Source of the DNA: Ruminococcus sp.
Lineage (GTDB): Bacteria > Bacillota > Clostridia > Oscillospirales > Ruminococcaceae
Direction of reading: 5' to 3'
Assembly (NCBI GenBank): GCA_024403995.1
Contig: JAKSQT010000009.1
Coordinates: forward strand, 1 to 49,705
Length of the DNA stretch: 49,705 nt
A program made the position numbers and the translations under genes. The notes beneath the pieces were generated by a model. It ran no database searches. It saw only the letters and a list, made by a program, of their open reading frames with translations, and was not told where the DNA came from. Position 1 is the stretch's first letter; every line of letters starts with the position of its first letter. This document shows, piece by piece, positions 15,886 to 25,505 of the stretch.

Positions 15886-16620
15886 TTATTCTTCTTCAGG
15901 CATTTCCCAGTTGTGGTAAACGTTCTGAACGTCGTCATTATCCTCAAGATGTTCAAGAAGAAGATTCATCTTCTTAATATGCTCCTCATCAGTAAGAGTA
16001 GCATATGTTGAAGGAATAAGCTCAGCCTCAGCAGAAAGAACCTTATAGCCCTTTGCTTCAAGTGCCTCACGTACTGCACCTACGTTTTCCGGTGCACACT
16101 CGATCTCTGCTGTTTCCTCGCTGATCTCAAAATCATCGCCGCCGCACTCAAAGACGTCATCCATAACCTTATCTTCATCAAGACCTGTGTTTTCAATGAT
16201 AACGATGCCCTTCTTGCTGAACATGAATGATACACAGCCTACTGCGCCGAGATTTCCGCCGAATTTATCGAAATAGTGACGTACTTCGCCGGCGGTTCTG
16301 TTTCTGTTGTCTGTAAGGCACTCTACGATAACAGCAACGCCGTTAGGGCCGTAACCCTCGTAAACGGTATTCTCATAGTTGTTCTTGTCCTCACCGCCGG
16401 CAGCCTTCTTGATGATTCTGTCAATATTGTCGTTTGGCACGTTGTTAGCCTTAGCTTTTGCGATAAGGTCACGGAGCTTGCTGTTGTTGTTCGGATCAGG
16501 GCCGCCCTCACGAACTACAACTGTCATTTCTCTGCCGATCTTTGTGAAGATCTTACCCTTTACAGCATCGGTAGCTTCCTTTTTACGCTTGATATTATTC
16601 CATTTTGAATGACCTGACAT
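15886..16620 (-). CDS. yebC: YebC/PmpR-family DNA-binding protein
   Basis: A 244-aa protein of the YebC/PmpR/TACO1 family. It begins with the invariant MSGHSKWNNIKRKKEATDA and contains GRNPNNNSKLRDLIAKAKA-like helices and the AAGGEDKNNYENTVYEGYGP segment (about residues 70-89). Members are described as transcriptional regulators, and some as factors that help ribosomes through difficult sequences; this protein could be either. It is the last gene of the obgE-mrnC-yebC cluster, 16 bases after mrnC. ATG at 16620 with AGGAG upstream. Length is normal. Confidence 0.95.
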   Translation of the reverse strand: MSGHSKWNNIKRKKEATDAVKGKIFTKIGREMTVVVREGGPDPNNNSKLRDLIAKAKANNVPNDNIDRIIKKAAGGEDKNNYENTVYEGYGPNGVAVIVECLTDNRNRTAGEVRHYFDKFGGNLGAVGCVSFMFSKKGIVIIENTGLDEDKVMDDVFECGGDDFEISEETAEIECAPENVGAVREALEAKGYKVLSAEAELIPSTYATLTDEEHIKKMNLLLEHLEDNDDVQNVYHNWEMPEEE

Positions 16621-16636
16621 TGTTTAAACACTCCTA

Positions 16637-17056
16637 TCATTTAATGATAACCGAATTATCCTCGGTCTGATTTATTATCAATTCAAACAGTTCGCATATG
16701 CGTTCTTGCTGACCTGTGAGAAAAAGGTATCCGAACAGGCACTCAACAGCAGTAGCACGCCTGTATTGTGCGGCATCTGCGTGTTTAGGCACTGTATTTC
16801 CTGTTGCATTCCTGCCACGTTTAAGCACAGCAAGCTCATGCTCATCAAGTTTTTCAGCAAGCATATCATATGATGCCGACTGAAACTCAGCACACACAAG
16901 CTTTATCTTTGCAGAATGAAGCTTTGCAACAGGCATATTTGCCTGACGCAGAAGATATTCTCTCACAAGCGTATCATAAACGCTGTCTCCAAGAAAAGCA
17001 AGACTAAGCGGACTGTAATTATTTGCTTCACGTTCTGTTAAAAAGTTTTTTTCCAT
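16637..17056 (-). CDS. mrnC: Mini-ribonuclease III
   Basis: A 139-aa RNase III-type catalytic domain without a double-stranded-RNA-binding domain, the hallmark of Mini-III, which matures 23S rRNA ends in Firmicutes. Visible are the SPLSLAFLGDSVYDTLVREY helix with the catalytic acidic residues, the KLHSAKIKLVCAEFQS segment, the LKRGRNATGNTVPKHADAAQ loop, and YRRATAVECLFGYLFLTG with the second acidic site. I start it at the ATG at 17056. A longer frame from 17089 would overlap obgE; this start sits one base after the obgE stop, suggesting coupled translation without a strong ribosome site. Confidence 0.92.
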   Translation of the reverse strand: MEKNFLTEREANNYSPLSLAFLGDSVYDTLVREYLLRQANMPVAKLHSAKIKLVCAEFQSASYDMLAEKLDEHELAVLKRGRNATGNTVPKHADAAQYRRATAVECLFGYLFLTGQQERICELFELIINQTEDNSVIIK

Positions 17057-17057
17057 A

Positions 17058-18356
<1,299 letters not shown>

Positions 18357-18364
18357 TTAAAGAA

Positions 18365-18390
18365 AAATCCCAAGCGAAAGCTCGGGATTT
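18365..18390 (-). terminator. Terminator-like hairpin between rpmA and obgE
   Basis: An 11-bp stem, AAATCCCAAGC (18365-18375) / GCTCGGGATTT (18380-18390), with one G-U pair and a TTTCTTT tail on the minus strand. It probably reduces read-through from the abundant rplU-prp-rpmA transcript into obgE. Confidence 0.75.
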
Positions 18391-18409
18391 ATGTCACGCT
18401 GTTGCGTGA

Positions 18410-18694
18410 TTACTGTTCGATCTCGTAAACAGAAACCTTCTTGCGGTCTCTGCCGTAACGCTCAAACTTAACTCTTCCGCTTACTGTAGCGAATAATGTA
18501 TCATCAGAACCGATACCTACGCCTTCACCTGGGTGAATATGTGTACCTCTCTGACGAACGAGAATGTTGCCAGCCTTAACGATCTGACCGTCAGCTCTCT
18601 TGACACCAAGTCTCTTAGCTTCTGAATCACGTCCGTTCTTAGTTGAACCAACACCCTTTTTATGAGCGAAGAACTGCATACTGATCTTTAACAT
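18410..18694 (-). CDS. rpmA: 50S ribosomal protein L27 with cleavable N-terminus
   Basis: A 94-aa L27. The N-terminus [14 protein letters not shown] carries the Firmicutes extension ending QFF-A, which the cysteine protease Prp removes before L27 works at the peptidyl-transferase centre. The mature part [19 protein letters not shown] and [20 protein letters not shown] is typical. The Prp gene is directly upstream (2-base gap), matching the dependence of L27 on it. Co-transcribed with rplU and prp. Confidence 0.97.
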   Translation of the reverse strand: MLKISMQFFAHKKGVGSTKNGRDSEAKRLGVKRADGQIVKAGNILVRQRGTHIHPGEGVGIGSDDTLFATVSGRVKFERYGRDRKKVSVYEIEQ

Positions 18695-18696
18695 AC

Positions 18697-19008
18697 TTAC
18701 ACCTCCGAATTAGTGATTTTGATTGTTTTCGGGAATTCTTCAAGAACAGCCTCTAAATGCAGCCTGAGCTGACCGAGGACTGTATCCGAGGTTTTATCCT
18801 CATCCTTTACCATACAGCGAATAACGTTACTGCCGATCTTCACATCAGCCTCACAGCCAAGTGCGTCGAGAACATTTACAGTAAGCTGAACTGCTGACGA
18901 GACTGCCGCACAAACGACATCTTGTCCTGCATCAGCATAACCTGCGTGACCGCTTATGGAAAAGCCTTTGGTAACTCCCTTAGTTTCATAGAATTCTGCA
19001 CAGATCAT
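18697..19008 (-). CDS. prp: Ribosomal-processing cysteine protease Prp
   Basis: A 103-aa cysteine protease (formerly YsxB) that trims the L27 N-terminus. The catalytic pair lies in [21 protein letters not shown]21 and C33. It is placed between rplU and rpmA, as in most Firmicutes, with 2-base gaps on each side, so translation is likely coupled. The length fits the family. The substrate motif in rpmA is present. Confidence 0.93.
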   Translation of the reverse strand: MICAEFYETKGVTKGFSISGHAGYADAGQDVVCAAVSSAVQLTVNVLDALGCEADVKIGSNVIRCMVKDEDKTSDTVLGQLRLHLEAVLEEFPKTIKITNSEV

Positions 19009-19010
19009 GA

Positions 19011-19322
19011 TTAAGCCTTGATAGCTTCGATCTTGACCTGAGTGTAAGGCTGTCTGTGACCCTGCTTCTTCTTTTCACCCTTCTTAGGCTTGTAAGTGAA
19101 AACAGTGATCTTCTTAGACTTGCCGTTCTTCAGAACCTTAGCTTCAACAGCTGCACCGTTAACATAAGGAGCACCTATCTTGAGTCCGTCGTCTGCGCCG
19201 AGAGCAACTACCTTGTCAAAAGTAACTGTTTCGTCAGCTTCAACTGCGAGCTTTTCGATGAAGATGATATCTCCCTCATTTACCTGATACTGCTTTCCGC
19301 CGGTTTCAATAACTGCGTACAT
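19011..19322 (-). CDS. rplU: 50S ribosomal protein L21
   Basis: A 103-aa L21 with the family pattern [20 protein letters not shown] at the N-terminus and [20 protein letters not shown] near the C-terminus. It is the first gene of the rplU-prp-rpmA operon, expressed from a consensus promoter through a short leader that probably mediates autoregulation. Confidence 0.97.
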   Translation of the reverse strand: MYAVIETGGKQYQVNEGDIIFIEKLAVEADETVTFDKVVALGADDGLKIGAPYVNGAAVEAKVLKNGKSKKITVFTYKPKKGEKKKQGHRQPYTQVKIEAIKA

Positions 19323-19400
19323 ATTGTGGCACCTGCCTTTTCAATAAACTCGCTGTGACGGGGCTGAATTAACAGCTTCAAATGCCCGTTTACAAGCGGC
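19323..19400 (-). promoter_or_regulatory. Probable L21 leader RNA
   Basis: The roughly 78-base transcribed leader before rplU contains paired segments and ends in GGCAGGTGCCACAAT just before the start codon. Firmicutes rplU transcripts are known to carry an L21 leader used for feedback control. Position and the GGTGCCACAAT ending fit, but the call rests on memory of the class and not on a covariance-model match. Confidence 0.5.
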
Positions 19401-19406
19401 AATAAT

Positions 19407-19435
19407 ATTTTAGCATACTGCACAGCATTTGTCAA
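19407..19435 (-). promoter_or_regulatory. Promoter of rplU-prp-rpmA
   Basis: A perfect TTGACA, 17 bases, TAAAAT on the minus strand. The start site would be near 19400. Confidence 0.75.
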
Positions 19436-19494
19436 GTACTTTTTAGCAAAAAAACGAATTTTTTTCCTGATTTAGCGTTGTTTTTCAAAAATTA

Positions 19495-19518
19495 CAGGAG
19501 ACAGCTGCCTGTCTCCTG
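19495..19518 (-). terminator. Rho-independent terminator of the 411-aa protein gene
   Basis: A perfect 10-bp stem, CAGGAGACAG / CTGTCTCCTG, with a 4-base loop and TAATTTTTG tail on the minus strand, 16 bases after the stop codon. Confidence 0.85.
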
Positions 19519-19533
19519 AAAAAAATTATATAA

Positions 19534-20769
19534 TTACCAAACCTTATAGCCTTCAACGCCGATCTTGTAAGAAGTACCCGGAACAAAGAGCTCATTTGGC
19601 TGAACTTCCTTGCCCTGCTCTTTAAGCTGATCAAATACCTTTCTCATTTCTCTGAAAGCAACGCTGTTTGAAACGATCTTGGTAACATCTTCCTTTGCAG
19701 GTCTTGTGCTGAGGTACTCAAGGCATACCTGCTGGAGATAGAAGTATGAACGGAGCTGTGTTTTCTTGAACTCAATGCTCTGCTGTTCTTCGCCTTCACC
19801 TTCAAGAAGGAACAGACTATCGCCCTCGTTATACATGAGAGTAAGCTTTGCAAGAATTTCAGGAATGAAAATTCTTACCTCAGAAGCAAGTGACTTGCCG
19901 ACTGTTGCAGCTGCATCAGCATCATCAAGATTTTCAGCAACCTTAGCTGTTATATCAGCCTCGAACTGCTTTGCAAATTCTCTGTATTCTTCAGGATTTG
20001 TTATCTTTACCATTGACTCGATAGCCTGCTTGCCTGCATCGATAACTACCTGCTTTTCAAAAGGACACTGGTCATCCTCACGCTGAATGAAGATACCGTA
20101 CTGCTTTTCTGAAATGAATGCATCATCGGCATTCCAGCTGTCAACATAGATCTGAAATCTCTTTGAAAGCTCTGTGCATACCGAACCGTTTACACGTACT
20201 TCTACGATCTGCTTTTCCTTATACTTGCAGAGGTATACTCTTACCCAGTAGTACTTCTTTGAACCAAGATACTTAGGAAGATCAGACTTGATATACTCCA
20301 TAAGCATAGTAGGCTTCTTGTCGGCCATACCGATTCTTACAACTGACTGGCAGTACATATCAAAATCATAATGCTGCTTTAAATAGTCAACTGATATCTG
20401 GATAGGATTTTTCTTGTTGAGAGCCTGATCGATAGGATGCCATACAGCGCCGTAGAACATATCAACAGCCATCTTTACAGCTTCATCCTCTGTCTTGCCC
20501 TGTGCATCAACAGGTTCGATAAGCGGTTCGTCGAAATCATCGTGTCTTACAAGGAATACTGCCTGAAGCATGATAATATCTTCATTTTTTCCCTGCTTGC
20601 CGATCTGGACATCGATCGTAAAACCTCTTGGAAGGATAAGGCATTCATCAAAGATGTTGCCCTTCAGCTTCTCGTTAAGTGCTTCAAGAAGTGCTCCCTT
20701 GAAGTCAAAAGTTGATTCATTGTTTCCTTCAGCCTCTTCCTGCTGATTTTTTTTCTTAAAAAGACTCAT
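19534..20769 (-). CDS. Unrecognised 411-aa cytoplasmic protein
   Basis: I do not recognise a family. The protein starts with a charged, Gln/Glu-rich segment (MSLFKKKNQQEEAEGNNE). It has no signal peptide or membrane helix. It then alternates beta-rich stretches (LPRGFTIDVQIGKQG, YYWVRVYLCKYKEKQIVEVRVNG) with helical ones (about residues 255-310, EYREFAKQFEADITAKVAEN). Late in the protein QLRSYFYLQQVCLEYLSTRP is a long amphipathic helix. It follows prmA by 50 bases on the same strand and ends in a strong terminator, so it closes the transcript. AGGAG lies before the ATG at 20769. Function unknown. Confidence 0.75.
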   Translation of the reverse strand: MSLFKKKNQQEEAEGNNESTFDFKGALLEALNEKLKGNIFDECLILPRGFTIDVQIGKQGKNEDIIMLQAVFLVRHDDFDEPLIEPVDAQGKTEDEAVKMAVDMFYGAVWHPIDQALNKKNPIQISVDYLKQHYDFDMYCQSVVRIGMADKKPTMLMEYIKSDLPKYLGSKKYYWVRVYLCKYKEKQIVEVRVNGSVCTELSKRFQIYVDSWNADDAFISEKQYGIFIQREDDQCPFEKQVVIDAGKQAIESMVKITNPEEYREFAKQFEADITAKVAENLDDADAAATVGKSLASEVRIFIPEILAKLTLMYNEGDSLFLLEGEGEEQQSIEFKKTQLRSYFYLQQVCLEYLSTRPAKEDVTKIVSNSVAFREMRKVFDQLKEQGKEVQPNELFVPGTSYKIGVEGYKVW

Positions 20770-20819
20770 TATAAAATAGCTCCTTACATTTGATTATTCA
20801 TGTACTGCAATATGCAGAA

Positions 20820-21785
20820 TCATAACGTAAATCTGACTGCCGCCCAGCCCTCACGAACCTGTGGTTCCGGAGCACTGAATCCGGCACTGACGAGAGCGCT
20901 GATCACCTCATCCATACGCTCCTCAATAATTCCCGATACTATGAGAATTCCGCCTTCACGCAGATAGCGTCTGAAATGCTCCTTCATTGCGATAAGAACA
21001 TCTGCAACGATATTTGCCGTTATCATATCATATTTATCATCGATATCATCAGCAAGCTTTGAGTCAGTGATGATATCGCCGAAATATGTCTTGTATTTTT
21101 CTGACGGAATATTGTTTTTTGACGCATTTTCAAGCGCAGTTTCTGCCGCATTCTGTTCTATATCCACAGCCACGGCGTGATCTGCACCCAAAAGCATGGC
21201 AGCAATGGACAGAATACCGCTTCCGCAGCCCATATCAAGAACCTTGTCTCCCTTATTCAGGTATTTTTCAACCAGTTCAAGACAAAGTCTCGTGGTATGG
21301 TGAGCACCTGTTCCGAAACTTGATGCGGGATCAATTTCGAGGATAACTCTGCCGTCGGTATTGGAATATTCCTCCCACGAAGGCTTTATAGCAAGCTTTT
21401 CGCCTACTGTAAACGGCTTGAAATACTGTTTCCAGTTATTTGCCCAGTCCTCCTCACGGATACTGTCAAGCTCAACTGCAAGTCTGCCGTAAATTCCGTC
21501 AGTATCGGCATCCTTCATTTCCTTGAGCATCGCCTTTACAGCCAGCAGTTCTTCTGCTCCCTGTTCGTTTGACGGGAGATATATCGTAATACAGGTCTCA
21601 CATTCAGACAATCCCATAAGATCATCGTCTATGTAGTCCCACCTGCCGTACTTGTTTTCAAGAAATTCCTTGAAATCCTCCGCATCACGTATAGAGAAGC
21701 CCTTGACACCGATATCTCCAAGTTTTGAGCATACCAGTTCAATTCCCTCCGTAGTGGTATAAATGTTTACTTCTGTCCATTCCAT
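20820..21785 (-). CDS. prmA: Ribosomal protein L11 methyltransferase PrmA
   Basis: A 321-aa SAM-dependent methyltransferase that trimethylates ribosomal protein L11. It has an N-terminal substrate-binding domain (1 to about 110, with MEWTEVNIYTTTEGIELV) and the Rossmann domain. The PrmA signature DPASSFGTGAHHTTRLCLEL (about residues 150-169) leads into motif I, VLDMGCGSGILSIAA, and the later motif DMITANIVADVLIAM. Normal length. The gene lies 15 bases after the C39-like dockerin gene and before the unrecognised 411-aa gene; no functional link between these is apparent. Confidence 0.95.
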   Translation of the reverse strand: MEWTEVNIYTTTEGIELVCSKLGDIGVKGFSIRDAEDFKEFLENKYGRWDYIDDDLMGLSECETCITIYLPSNEQGAEELLAVKAMLKEMKDADTDGIYGRLAVELDSIREEDWANNWKQYFKPFTVGEKLAIKPSWEEYSNTDGRVILEIDPASSFGTGAHHTTRLCLELVEKYLNKGDKVLDMGCGSGILSIAAMLLGADHAVAVDIEQNAAETALENASKNNIPSEKYKTYFGDIITDSKLADDIDDKYDMITANIVADVLIAMKEHFRRYLREGGILIVSGIIEERMDEVISALVSAGFSAPEPQVREGWAAVRFTL

Positions 21786-21800
21786 TGATATTTGCTCTCC

Positions 21801-23237
21801 TTAATCGCAGATAAGCATAAGATAAATAAGCGAATCGGTACTGTCAGCCACGCCATCACCGTTTATGTCGGCAGCTTCTATCTCACTCTGTCTCAATGCC
21901 GTTACACCGTCAGGAAGTGTCTCCTGTTTTTCGATATAGTCATTGAGAATTGCAAGATCAACTGCATTCACAGCGCCGTCGTTGTTGATATCGCCTTTTT
22001 CATGCTTTTCATCTTTGCCTGCAAAAGTAAGTGCATCCATTTTCACCCAGTATTCCCTGCCGTTGATAACTACACAGCCTGAATTTCCTGATACCCGTGA
22101 AATGAACACGATATTTCCTTTTGTAAGCTCTGCTGTTCTGCTGCTTTCTTTTCCGATATCTGCATAGATACCGGTTTTTCCGTTTCCGTTGAAATAATAT
22201 TCGCCCAACGGATAGCTATTTGAATTTGTTACTCTCGTAACGCTTGTTTTAGCAACTGATTTTTTGTGAAACGAGGCTGTAGAAGCAGCGGTAGTTTCTT
22301 CTGCGGTTGTAGAAATTACTTCTGTAGTCGTCTCAACAGCTTTTGTTTCCTGTTCGGTCGTTGCTGCGGTAGTAGTGGTTGTCGTTGTTGTTGTGGTGGT
22401 TGTGGATGTTGTTGTACTTGTAGTACTTGTGGTGGTGGTTGTCGTTGTTGTGGTGGTGTTTTCTGACGATGATGTTGTAGCCGGTGCCGCTGTCATTGTT
22501 GTCTGCTGCACTGTTGTCGGCGGCTCTGTCACCTGAACAGGCGGTTCTGTGACAGGTGCTTCATAATAACTTTCGGAATAATCATACGAAACATCGTAAT
22601 TATATTCCCACCGGTCATTATATGAGCTGTTCGGACACGGGCCTGAAACAAGCTGATAATAATTTACATAATTATTATCATAAGCTTCAAACAGATCGGT
22701 CTCATCCGAGCCGGGATCCACCATGTAAACTGTGCTGCCGCAAATGCTGTCAACATATACCCAGTGACCGCCGACTTCGCACATTACATAATAGCCGTTA
22801 TCCATGCAGCTCTGCATTTCAGCAGCTTTTCCCTCGATTGAATAAGAGGAGAAATTAAGATTGGGCGTTTCTATGCATATACCGGGCTGAACGAGATTAA
22901 CATCAGCCCATCTCATAAGTGAACCCATCCAGTCAAAAGCGCCGACATTATCAAGCTGCTGCTGAAGAACACCGGGATTGAAATAATCCGTATCAGCCGC
23001 ACATGATGCTGCCGCAATGATAGCAAGTGATGTTACATAGCATCCTATCTGCTCCATATTATAGACACTTCCGAGCGGTAGTTCTGCCCATCTTTCGTCG
23101 TACTGCCTCCATGTGTGGTAATCCTCCACAGCATGGGCTGTACTCATCGGGAACACAGTTTCTGAAACTGTTCCCGCCATCATTGTCATTGCAAGAAAAA
23201 CACCGGCCAATCCTCTTTTTTTCACTGTTTTGTCCAT
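21801..23237 (-). CDS. Secreted C39-like cysteine peptidase with SH3-like domain and dockerin
   Basis: A 478-aa exported modular protein. The signal peptide spans residues 1-36 (...STAHA). A peptidase C39-like 2 domain (about 40-205) has the candidate nucleophile in EQIGCYVTSLAIIAA, and its histidine and following acidic residue in GGHWVYVDS ... YMVDPGSDE. A Pro/Thr-rich linker (about 235-320, mostly Thr) leads to a bacterial SH3-like domain (about 355-400, with SGNSGCVVINGREYWVKMDA) and a C-terminal type I dockerin: GDINNDGAVNAVDLAILNDY and DINGDGVADSTDSLIYLM. Possible roles are scaffold-attached proteolysis or peptidoglycan-linked cleavage. The start ATG at 23237 has GGAGG five bases upstream. 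It follows the transglutaminase gene by 21 bases in the moxR cluster. Confidence 0.88.
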   Translation of the reverse strand: MDKTVKKRGLAGVFLAMTMMAGTVSETVFPMSTAHAVEDYHTWRQYDERWAELPLGSVYNMEQIGCYVTSLAIIAAASCAADTDYFNPGVLQQQLDNVGAFDWMGSLMRWADVNLVQPGICIETPNLNFSSYSIEGKAAEMQSCMDNGYYVMCEVGGHWVYVDSICGSTVYMVDPGSDETDLFEAYDNNYVNYYQLVSGPCPNSSYNDRWEYNYDVSYDYSESYYEAPVTEPPVQVTEPPTTVQQTTMTAAPATTSSSENTTTTTTTTTTSTTSTTTSTTTTTTTTTTTTAATTEQETKAVETTTEVISTTAEETTAASTASFHKKSVAKTSVTRVTNSNSYPLGEYYFNGNGKTGIYADIGKESSRTAELTKGNIVFISRVSGNSGCVVINGREYWVKMDALTFAGKDEKHEKGDINNDGAVNAVDLAILNDYIEKQETLPDGVTALRQSEIEAADINGDGVADSTDSLIYLMLICD

Positions 23238-23258
23238 AAAAGCCTCCAATAAATGGAT

Positions 23259-25505
23259 TTATGCTGCTTTATGGCGACGTTTTTTGCTTTCTGTAAGTGA
23301 CATATACGCTCTGACGTACTCCTCAAGGATCTTCGTCTTTTCAGCCTCTGACAGAATTTCTTCACCATAAACAGCTTTATCGAACATCTTGGCTGTAAAA
23401 CCGATGTCCGCACCGCTATTAACGGCTGCAAGCTCCGCAGTCTCTTTCGAGGTGCATCCGCTTTCTGCCCCGTACAAACGTCTGATTCTGTGCATTACTG
23501 CTGCCGCTGTTTCGGAAGGAGATTTTTTCCTGCACAAAACAAGGAATACCCTGTGCGATATTCTCGGATACAGCTTCGCAACACCAAGAATAAGAAGTAA
23601 TACAACGAGGATGATCATGCCTGCCCTTGCAAGCAAGTTTGTAGCACTGACATTATCGCTGCCGCTGACATTGTCAGTAAGAGTCGGCTCGAAAGTCATC
23701 CAGCCGTAGCCCTTTATATAAAGCTCAGGGAAGCCGTGAGCATCCTTTGAGGATGCTGAAAGATTTGCTTTGCCACGATAAAATCTTTCGCTGTCAAATG
23801 GTTCTGACATACTGTATCCTTCACAGAAACGTGCAGGAATACCAGCCGCCCTTGAAAGCATTATCATGGCTGTGGCATACTCATAGCATACACCTGTCTT
23901 TGTTGAGAAAATAAATGTCTCAGCGTTTTCTGAGGAAGCTTTCTTATACTTCAGATCATATATATAATTATTTTCATAGAAATAGCGTTCAAATATCTTT
24001 GCCTTTTCATAGTCGGAACTGATGCCTTGTGTAAGTTCATCTGCAAGCTGCTTGATTTTTTCATTATCATCATAATCAAGGTAAAGATCTTCATATTGAA
24101 GAAAGTTTTCCCTTTCTTCATAGAGGACATTGTAATAATCCGTATACTTTACATCTTCAACATGATGCTCGTCAAGAATATCCATAGCTTCTTCTGACAT
24201 GGCATCGTAATCGACACAGCAAAGAGCATCTGACATTTCCTTATTTCTGCCGAGATTCATGAAATCGTCTACTGCATATTTAAAAGTAAACTTGCATCCG
24301 GGGTCAAAACTATTTTTGCCTGAACTCAATACACCTGCGGTAGTAGCCGAAATGTCGCCCCTGTATTCAGTGCTTTCCATTGAAAGCGCTCTCTCAGGAA
24401 CAGGAACATAAACGGTACTGCGTGCTAAATATATTGAGCAGTCTCTTGTAGGCGGCATTTCCGGTTCAACATCAGCAAAATCGGAAAATCCGTATTTTTC
24501 AGCAAAATTTTCATCAAGCCCGGCTGCTGCAAGATAAGCCTGCAAGCATGAGGCGGGGGCTGATATCTTGTATTTTTCTTTGTCTATCCACTCAAAATCC
24601 TTATCCGGTTCTTCTACAGACCATGAATCTTTGTCAAAGTCATAAGTAGTAAACGTAGCTGTCTTTATTTTCAGCGGTTCAACTGATTCACCAACCAGAA
24701 TAAGCGTTCTGCCTGAACCTGCACTGAAATAGTTGTTATCCGTAGTTTCACGGAAAACATCAAGCATTTTATTCAGTCGGTCAGTAAATGCATCAGCATT
24801 CATAAGGGTTTCTATATAGGTTCTGTCGGCTTCAACCTGAGGCTTCGGAACAATGGCTGCTACACCCGCAAAAACCGCAGTATAGACTGCAATCGGCTTC
24901 CATATGCTGTTTTTGTTGACGATAACGGTTTTGTCGTTATTCTGAAGCTGCCTGTATTCGATCATCAGTATTATATAACCGACTGCAAGCAGAATTATGT
25001 ATATTGTCGGCATTTTCTCATATTCCTTGCCGTAAATGGCGAACGGAATAATGAATAAAAGGAAGTTCATGAAAATACGATATCTTACCTTTGTGAAATA
25101 GTAGACAGCCGAAGCCATGAACATGAAAAACAGCAGATATATCGCAACCGTGAACCATTTGTTATATTCAAGTGAATCCTGCGGAGTTATGAACCAGAGC
25201 CAGAACGGGATAGGATAATCTCTCTCTCCTAATCTGACAACATAGCCTGTTGCAGCAAGAACAAGTATCCCGGTCAGACCGTACGCAATTGCACCAAGAA
25301 ATTTGTGTTTGTTCACAAAATCAAATATTCTGAAAACCAGCCATCCGGCAATATATGAAACAATACCATAAACTATTGCAAGGCCGCTGCGGTAATGATA
25401 CATCAGAGCCGCCATGACCACCGCTGTATAGAGCAGCACCGGGTCAAGGCACGTTTTCAGAAAAAATTTTCCGGTACTTTTAGTTTCAGTATCATGCATA
25501 ATCAT
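23259..25505 (-). CDS. TgpA-type membrane transglutaminase-like protein
   Basis: A 748-aa membrane protein with an N-terminal block of about seven helices (about 20-220), an extracytoplasmic region with a transglutaminase-like domain (about 500-625), one further helix (about 635-655) and a cytoplasmic tail. The catalytic Cys lies in TGVCYEYATAMIMLSRAAG and the His in DAHGFPELYIKGYGWMTFEP, with Glu where many family members have Asp. The tail has a DUF4129-like helical character. Related proteins occur with MoxR and DUF58 partners, exactly as here, but substrates are unknown. ATG at 25505 overlaps the DUF58 stop as ATGA. Confidence 0.9.
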   Translation of the reverse strand: MIMHDTETKSTGKFFLKTCLDPVLLYTAVVMAALMYHYRSGLAIVYGIVSYIAGWLVFRIFDFVNKHKFLGAIAYGLTGILVLAATGYVVRLGERDYPIPFWLWFITPQDSLEYNKWFTVAIYLLFFMFMASAVYYFTKVRYRIFMNFLLFIIPFAIYGKEYEKMPTIYIILLAVGYIILMIEYRQLQNNDKTVIVNKNSIWKPIAVYTAVFAGVAAIVPKPQVEADRTYIETLMNADAFTDRLNKMLDVFRETTDNNYFSAGSGRTLILVGESVEPLKIKTATFTTYDFDKDSWSVEEPDKDFEWIDKEKYKISAPASCLQAYLAAAGLDENFAEKYGFSDFADVEPEMPPTRDCSIYLARSTVYVPVPERALSMESTEYRGDISATTAGVLSSGKNSFDPGCKFTFKYAVDDFMNLGRNKEMSDALCCVDYDAMSEEAMDILDEHHVEDVKYTDYYNVLYEERENFLQYEDLYLDYDDNEKIKQLADELTQGISSDYEKAKIFERYFYENNYIYDLKYKKASSENAETFIFSTKTGVCYEYATAMIMLSRAAGIPARFCEGYSMSEPFDSERFYRGKANLSASSKDAHGFPELYIKGYGWMTFEPTLTDNVSGSDNVSATNLLARAGMIILVVLLLILGVAKLYPRISHRVFLVLCRKKSPSETAAAVMHRIRRLYGAESGCTSKETAELAAVNSGADIGFTAKMFDKAVYGEEILSEAEKTKILEEYVRAYMSLTESKKRRHKAA

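Noticed and set aside
22266-22466. Cys/Gly-rich plus-strand frame opposite the Thr linker of the C39-dockerin gene
   Set aside because: It is the antisense reading of ACA/ACT threonine codons; no start signal.
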